Assembly: GCA_005223185.1 (NCBI GenBank)
Contig: NJBN01000004.1
Coordinates: 295,443 to 359,442 of the forward strand
DNA: 64,000 nt
Reading direction: 5' to 3'
Source of the DNA: a candidate division LCP-89 bacterium B3_LCP
GTDB taxonomy: Bacteria; Electryoneota; B3-LCP
Shown here: positions 60,050 through 64,000 of the stretch, piece by piece
Numbering within the stretch: position 1 is the stretch's first letter
Layout of the letters: each line of letters begins with the position of its first letter
Position numbers and translations under genes: made by a program
The notes under the pieces: model-generated
What the model was told of the DNA's origin: nothing
Database searches by the model: none
What the model saw: the letters and a program-made list of their open reading frames with translations, nothing else

Positions 60050-60625
60050 ATGAAAAGAGGAACGATAATTCTCCTGGTCGTTTTAGGTGTAATAATCATC
60101 GGAGCATTTTCGATATATGGATTTGTTAAGAGCAGCTATAACGGTTTAGTAGCCGCTGATGAAGGGGTCAATGGCGCCTGGGCGCAGGTTGAAAACCAAC
60201 TTCAGCGGAGATTCGACCTGATTCCTAACCTGGTTAAGACCGTCAAAGGCTACGCTGAACATGAAATGGAAGTCTTCACTCGCGTCACCGAGGCGCGTGC
60301 CAAGGTGGGCGGTGCTGGATCAATCGGTGAGAAGATGGGGGCTGAAAATAATCTTTCTAGTGCTCTTTCGAGGCTTCTGCTTGTAGTAGAAAACTATCCC
60401 CAATTAAAGGCGGACCAGAATTTCATCCGGTTGCAGGATGAGTTAGCCGGAACGGAGAACCGCATAGCGGTGGAGAGACGCCGGTACAACCAATCAGTGC
60501 AGATTTTTAACGTAATGATCAGAACCTTCCCGCGTAACATCATCGCCAATATGTTCGGTTTTGAGCGCGCCGAATTCTTCGAAGCGCCGGAAGCCGCTCA
60601 AGAAGCTCCGCAGGTTGAATTTTAG
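60050..60625 (+). CDS. lemA: LemA family protein
   Basis: 191 residues. One N-terminal transmembrane helix (~5-25, 'TIILLVVLGVIIIGAFSIYG') and a cytoplasmic or periplasmic helical bundle: 'SSYNGLVAADEGVNGAWAQV', 'NQLQRRFDLIPNLVKTVKGY', 'ENNLSSALSRLLLVVENYPQ', 'FIRLQDELAGTENRIAVERR'. LemA proteins are membrane-attached and often next to TPM proteins such as the one at 54645; here four glycan-related genes separate them. The molecular role is unclear even in the family. Confidence 0.92.
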   Translation: MKRGTIILLVVLGVIIIGAFSIYGFVKSSYNGLVAADEGVNGAWAQVENQLQRRFDLIPNLVKTVKGYAEHEMEVFTRVTEARAKVGGAGSIGEKMGAENNLSSALSRLLLVVENYPQLKADQNFIRLQDELAGTENRIAVERRRYNQSVQIFNVMIRTFPRNIIANMFGFERAEFFEAPEAAQEAPQVEF

Positions 60626-60695
60626 GTGATTCGATTTCTCTAATAGAAATGCGTAGTTACCGATCCAATCTTCAAATAGAAACAAAGCCTGATAT

Positions 60696-61493
60696 ATGGC
60701 ATCGAGATTGATAACTTTAACCACTGATTTCGGTCTGGTGGACAGCTATGTGGCCGCCATGAAGGGTGTCATACTGTCCATTTCACCCGGCTGCCAGATC
60801 ATAGATATCAGCCACGATATAGAACCGCAAAACATCCAACAGGCTGGCTTCGTCTTGGCTTCCGTGGTGGGGTATTATCCTGAAGGGACCATTCATGTAG
60901 CGGTCGTCGATCCCGGAGTGGGTACCGCAAGAGCCCTCTTAGCTGTGGAGATGGATGGGCATATCTACCTGGCACCGGATAATGGGCTCCTGGGAGTTCT
61001 GTATGAGAAAAGGTCAATATCAAAGATATGTAAAATAGAGAACAAATCACTGTACATGCCTGATGTCTCGCGCACTTTTCACGGACGGGACATTTTAGCG
61101 CCAGTTGCCGGTCATCTTGCCAATGGGCTTCCACTTGACGAAGTGGGCTCAGAAGTTACTAAATACAATAAAGGCGATTTTGTACATCCGATTATATCGC
61201 CGGACGCGATCAGGGGAAGTATCGTCTATCGCGATCATTTTGGAAATTTGATGACTAATATCTCTAAAAATGATCTTGAATCCTTTGATCCAGTTTTAGT
61301 AGAAGTGCAGACGGGTTATACTAAGATCAAAGGTCTGTGCCAATCATATAGCGATGTTGAAAAGGGTGAACTGCTCTGTTTGATCGGGTCCGCTGGCTAT
61401 CTTGAAATTGCTCAGCGGGAAGGTTCCGCTTCCGATAAGTTGCGTTTCCCCATCGGCACAGAAGTGGAAGTAACCCTGAAAGCTTCCAGTTGA
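60696..61493 (+). CDS. SAM hydroxide adenosyltransferase (DUF62)
   Basis: 265 residues, the standard length of the DUF62 family, which splits S-adenosylmethionine with water to adenosine and methionine. Visible: 'LTTDFGLVDSYVAAMKGVI' (N-terminal active-site Asp), 'ISHDIEPQNIQQAGFVL', 'VAVVDPGVGTARALLAV', 'LAPDNGLLGVL', 'RTFHGRDILAPVAGHLA' and the C-terminal barrel 'YRDHFGNLMTNI'. Cytoplasmic. It lies 70 bp after lemA with only a weak ribosome site, so co-transcription is likely. Confidence 0.92.
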   Translation: MASRLITLTTDFGLVDSYVAAMKGVILSISPGCQIIDISHDIEPQNIQQAGFVLASVVGYYPEGTIHVAVVDPGVGTARALLAVEMDGHIYLAPDNGLLGVLYEKRSISKICKIENKSLYMPDVSRTFHGRDILAPVAGHLANGLPLDEVGSEVTKYNKGDFVHPIISPDAIRGSIVYRDHFGNLMTNISKNDLESFDPVLVEVQTGYTKIKGLCQSYSDVEKGELLCLIGSAGYLEIAQREGSASDKLRFPIGTEVEVTLKASS

Positions 61494-61652
61494 TACTTCA
61501 AGGTTGCAGGGGAAAATAGATACCGATTACCACGAATTATAAACAGCCCTTCTAAGTGCAGAAAAATGCATGAAGAATTCGGCTGTTTTATGCGTATAAT
61601 ATATAAGAAAGATTTCAGGGCGGACTTTTTAAATATCGCAAAGGAGGGTAAA

Positions 61653-63590
61653 ATGCGCGCTAAACACACCTACCTGATTTTGCTGTTAGTACCAGCACTC
61701 ATTTACTCCACTGCTTTCGGTTCTGACACGAAACCGTTCGATAACTATCACGACATGACCGGTGATGAAGTCGTAAACCAACCAGTTACTCTGCCGCCAT
61801 ATCAGATACCGGCGTTAGACAACACGGCAGATTTAGTGGGCGATACTTCATTAGTGGGAACCACATGGTATGAGGGTCAGCACAACGGCACCATCGGAAG
61901 GATGATCGAACTGGATGATGCCGGTTATCTGCACTTTGCCTGGATGAATGGGGAGAATATGTATGCCACCAACAGACATATATATTACAACTACATCAAT
62001 CCCACGGGAGTTCAGGGATTTCCTGGTACAGGATACCCGGTCGAATCTTCGACAAAAGCTGGGTATAATACTCTGGACGTTGATTTCGACAGCCGTGGTT
62101 TCCCCGCCTTCCATTGGACGAATCAAGTAGGGGGTGATTACATGACGGCAATAGCTGTTGACTTTTCCCCAACCACTGGCACTTTTGTAACGTATGAAGC
62201 GCCTCCGGTCGTCGGAGTACCTGAAATAATCTGGCCCCGCATGCAATTTGATAGTAACCAGTTCATACACATTCTTTCAACGGAGAATCCTGCATCAGGC
62301 TTGGCTGGTGATCCCCAGAGACATTACTACACGCGAGGTACCTACGATCCTATCCTCTATTCAATCAGTTACGAGCAGTTCGAAGAGGTTACCTGGACCA
62401 TGACTATTGCGGGGGATGTTGCCACTTCTGACGTGTCTGACCGGATTGCCTTCGCCTGGACTTACTGCCGGGATGACGGATTTCCCACACCGGGCGGAGA
62501 ATATTCCCAGCGCAACAATGACATTTACTACTTAATAGACGAAGACGGTGTAGATCCAAACTGGTCTCAAGCGATAAACCTGACTGATTTCCTGCCGCCG
62601 GACTTGAGTTTCCTGCCGGATACTACATTAGCGGATATGGATACAATTCGTGCATATACGGATCTGAGTGCCTTCTTCGATCAGGATGACTATCTCCACA
62701 TAGCATTCACAACGCCTTCCTTCTTTGAACTTGAGGGTACAACGTACTGGCATGCTTCGCTCATTTGGCACTGGTCAGAACAGTATCCCGATGATTTCCA
62801 CCTGATCCACGATGCCTTCGTTGACTGGGATTGGAACAACGTAGACTGCGGCGCCTGGAATGTAAAAGCGCAGAAACCCTCATTAGGGCAGGATCCTACT
62901 ACAGGCTATCTTTACTGTACTTACCAGGTTTTCGATGTGGATACTTTAGCCCTCAGCCAGCCGGGATTCCCTTCAGGTGAAATCTATATATCAGTTTCCA
63001 CGGACGGCGGTCAGAACTGGGCAGTAGGCACCAACATCACCAACACAATAACACCAACAGACGCTCACCCGGGGGACTGTCTTTCAGAAGGATGGCTCAG
63101 TATGGCTAAGAAGGTCGATGGGGAATGCCATATCCAGTACATACTGGATAGAGATGCTGGCAACGTAACGCAAACGGAAGGTACCTGGACCTTAAATGAC
63201 GTAATCTATCACAACGTGCCGGTGGGTCTGATTTCTACGACGCCTCTGGTTCCCCAGGATATTCCCTTCCACGTAACACATGGTGGAACAGGCGTCGAAC
63301 CGGATCCGTCGGTGCAGGTTTCCCCAATACAATTTACCCTCAGTCAGAACTATCCCAATCCCTTCAATCCTCTGACAGTTATTAGTTACGAGCTGCGGGT
63401 TGCGAGTTCAATTAACCTGACTATTTACGATATCAACGGGCAGAGAGTAGCTGATCTTGTCAACGGCCGGCAGAGTGCGGGCCTTCATGAAGTAACCTTC
63501 GATGCTTCTGATCTGTCGTCAGGCATCTACATCTATCGACTTGAAACGGAAGGTTATCAATCCAGTGGAAAGATGGTGTTGATGAAGTAA
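61653..63590 (+). CDS. Secreted protein with sorting domain
   Basis: 645 residues from the ATG at 61653, chosen for AAGGAGG 5 bp upstream; an ATG at 61566 lacks a site. Signal peptide (AKHTYLILLLVPALIYSTAF, then GS). The body (~45-560) has strands like 'GRMIELDDAGYLHFAWMNGE', 'YNTLDVDFDSRGFPAFHW' and 'ISVSTDGGQNWAVGTNITNT', matching sialidase/BNR-like propeller repeats. The type A sorting domain is NYPNPFNPLTVISY, INGQRVADLVNGRQSAG, SGIYIYRL, KMVLMK. Within it the usual 'FALPEAGQVN' segment is replaced by YELRVASSIN, whose DNA matches a non-coding repeat near 1561. A -10-like TATAAT is at 61595 without a clear -35. Function unknown. Confidence 0.85.
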   Translation: MRAKHTYLILLLVPALIYSTAFGSDTKPFDNYHDMTGDEVVNQPVTLPPYQIPALDNTADLVGDTSLVGTTWYEGQHNGTIGRMIELDDAGYLHFAWMNGENMYATNRHIYYNYINPTGVQGFPGTGYPVESSTKAGYNTLDVDFDSRGFPAFHWTNQVGGDYMTAIAVDFSPTTGTFVTYEAPPVVGVPEIIWPRMQFDSNQFIHILSTENPASGLAGDPQRHYYTRGTYDPILYSISYEQFEEVTWTMTIAGDVATSDVSDRIAFAWTYCRDDGFPTPGGEYSQRNNDIYYLIDEDGVDPNWSQAINLTDFLPPDLSFLPDTTLADMDTIRAYTDLSAFFDQDDYLHIAFTTPSFFELEGTTYWHASLIWHWSEQYPDDFHLIHDAFVDWDWNNVDCGAWNVKAQKPSLGQDPTTGYLYCTYQVFDVDTLALSQPGFPSGEIYISVSTDGGQNWAVGTNITNTITPTDAHPGDCLSEGWLSMAKKVDGECHIQYILDRDAGNVTQTEGTWTLNDVIYHNVPVGLISTTPLVPQDIPFHVTHGGTGVEPDPSVQVSPIQFTLSQNYPNPFNPLTVISYELRVASSINLTIYDINGQRVADLVNGRQSAGLHEVTFDASDLSSGIYIYRLETEGYQSSGKMVLMK

Positions 63591-63611
63591 AAAGCTAAAA
63601 GGAAAAAGTAG

Positions 63612-63647
63612 GGGCATCCTCGCTTGCGCGGGATGCCCTTTTGTTTT
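63612..63647 (+). terminator. Terminator after the last sorted-protein gene
   Basis: GGGCATCC-T-CGC pairs with GCG-GGATGCCC around TTGC and runs into TTTTGTTTT. Confidence 0.75.
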
Positions 63648-64000
63648 AACTACTGGATTCCGAATCAAAGCTGGAATGGCACATACTCCAGCCATCCGGT
63701 TATCCCTGCCTGCCCCTTCGGGGCGAACGCAGGGATCCAGAGAAGTTAAAAGTTCTTGCTACTACTCCTATTCGGGACTGTCCTTAGATATACGTTTTTT
63801 TCGCTATACTATAAGTAAAGTCTCATATTATTGACCTTCCTCTCGCACAATCAGTTCTCTGGATTCCTGTGTACGAGTCTGTCCGAGAATATTTATTACC
63901 GGACATAACATAATCTCTTTGGAGATACGAATACTAAGATAGCGTGGATCAGCAATTCAATTGTTCTTTGAAAATCTGCTAATCTGATCCCATGCGGTCC
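63648..64000. other. Terminal gene-free stretch with palindrome
   Basis: No gene seen to the window end. At 63702-63736 ATCCCTGC pairs with GCAGGGAT around an inner GCCCC/GGGGC stem, followed by ATCCAGAGAAG; 'TTCTCTGGATTCCTG' near 63855 recalls the palindrome at 2267. The rest is unique sequence. Confidence 0.55.

Noticed and set aside
61948-62270. Open frames on both strands inside the last sorted-protein gene
   Set aside because: Shadows of the real reading frame; no start signals or domains.

Overview
The window reads as a chromosome segment of an uncultivated Gram-negative bacterium, probably a candidate lineage of the FCB superphylum (Fibrobacteres-Chlorobi-Bacteroidetes neighbourhood: Marinimicrobia, Zixibacteria, Electryonea or Calditrichaeota type). 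The reasons are nine secreted proteins ending in a type A type IX secretion (T9SS) sorting domain (the PNPFNP motif, a 'DISGR' strand, then 'SGIY' and a terminal K-K/R), a PorV-type outer-membrane protein, a TonB-dependent receptor, lipoproteins, a gingipain-type C25 protease and a tricorn protease. GC is moderate. I see no rRNA, tRNA, CRISPR array or intact transposase. Intergenic regions are full of palindromic repeats. Promoters follow one pattern, TTGAnn, a 16-17 bp spacer, then TATATT or a close variant.

Layout. 1-4.3 kb: two secreted sorting-domain proteins around a palindrome-rich island. 4.3-7.7 kb: D-Ala-D-Ala ligase and a divergent GT39-type membrane glycosyltransferase. 8.0-11.2 kb: a DsrMK/HdrDE-like membrane electron-transfer pair with a MerR regulator carrying a Cys-rich two-CW tail. 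11.4-14.7 kb: a molybdenum-cofactor operon (mogA/moaB, moaC, MOSC, moeA) ending in an overlapping lipoprotein gene. 15.0-17.6 kb: feoA, feoB and a 51-residue FeoB-associated Cys-rich membrane protein for ferrous iron uptake. 18.0-20.6 kb: two paralogous HTH proteins of no family I recognise, the first coupled to a small exported protein. 20.9-23.1 kb: a beta-helix surface protein. 23.5-27.2 kb: tricorn protease followed by the duplicated tail of a second copy. 27.3-31.1 kb: a thioredoxin-like/outer-membrane cassette. 31.5-35.3 kb: a C25 protease. 35.6-50.3 kb: a long surface operon (TonB receptor, sorted protein, PorV, giant sorted protein with a degenerate M30-like peptidase domain, TPR lipoprotein, sorted protein). 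51.1-51.2 kb: a small coiled-coil gene. 51.7-63.6 kb: a plus-strand series of tldD, tldE, TPM protein, GT39 protein, nucleotidyltransferase-like protein, bi-domain oxidoreductase, LemA, SAM hydroxide adenosyltransferase and a last sorted protein.

The common theme is building and remodelling the cell surface: sorted cargo, the PorV shuttle, extracytoplasmic thioredoxins and proteases, and glycan enzymes. It is joined by metal and redox housekeeping (Fe2+ uptake, Moco synthesis, quinone-linked Fe-S electron transfer). The least explained parts are the HTH pair with its exported small protein (18.0-20.6 kb), the inactivated M30-like domain (about 41.5 kb), the collapsed tricorn duplication (26.9-27.2 kb) and a 128-bp element of four stacked hairpins (50.9 kb, with a relative at 7.8 kb).
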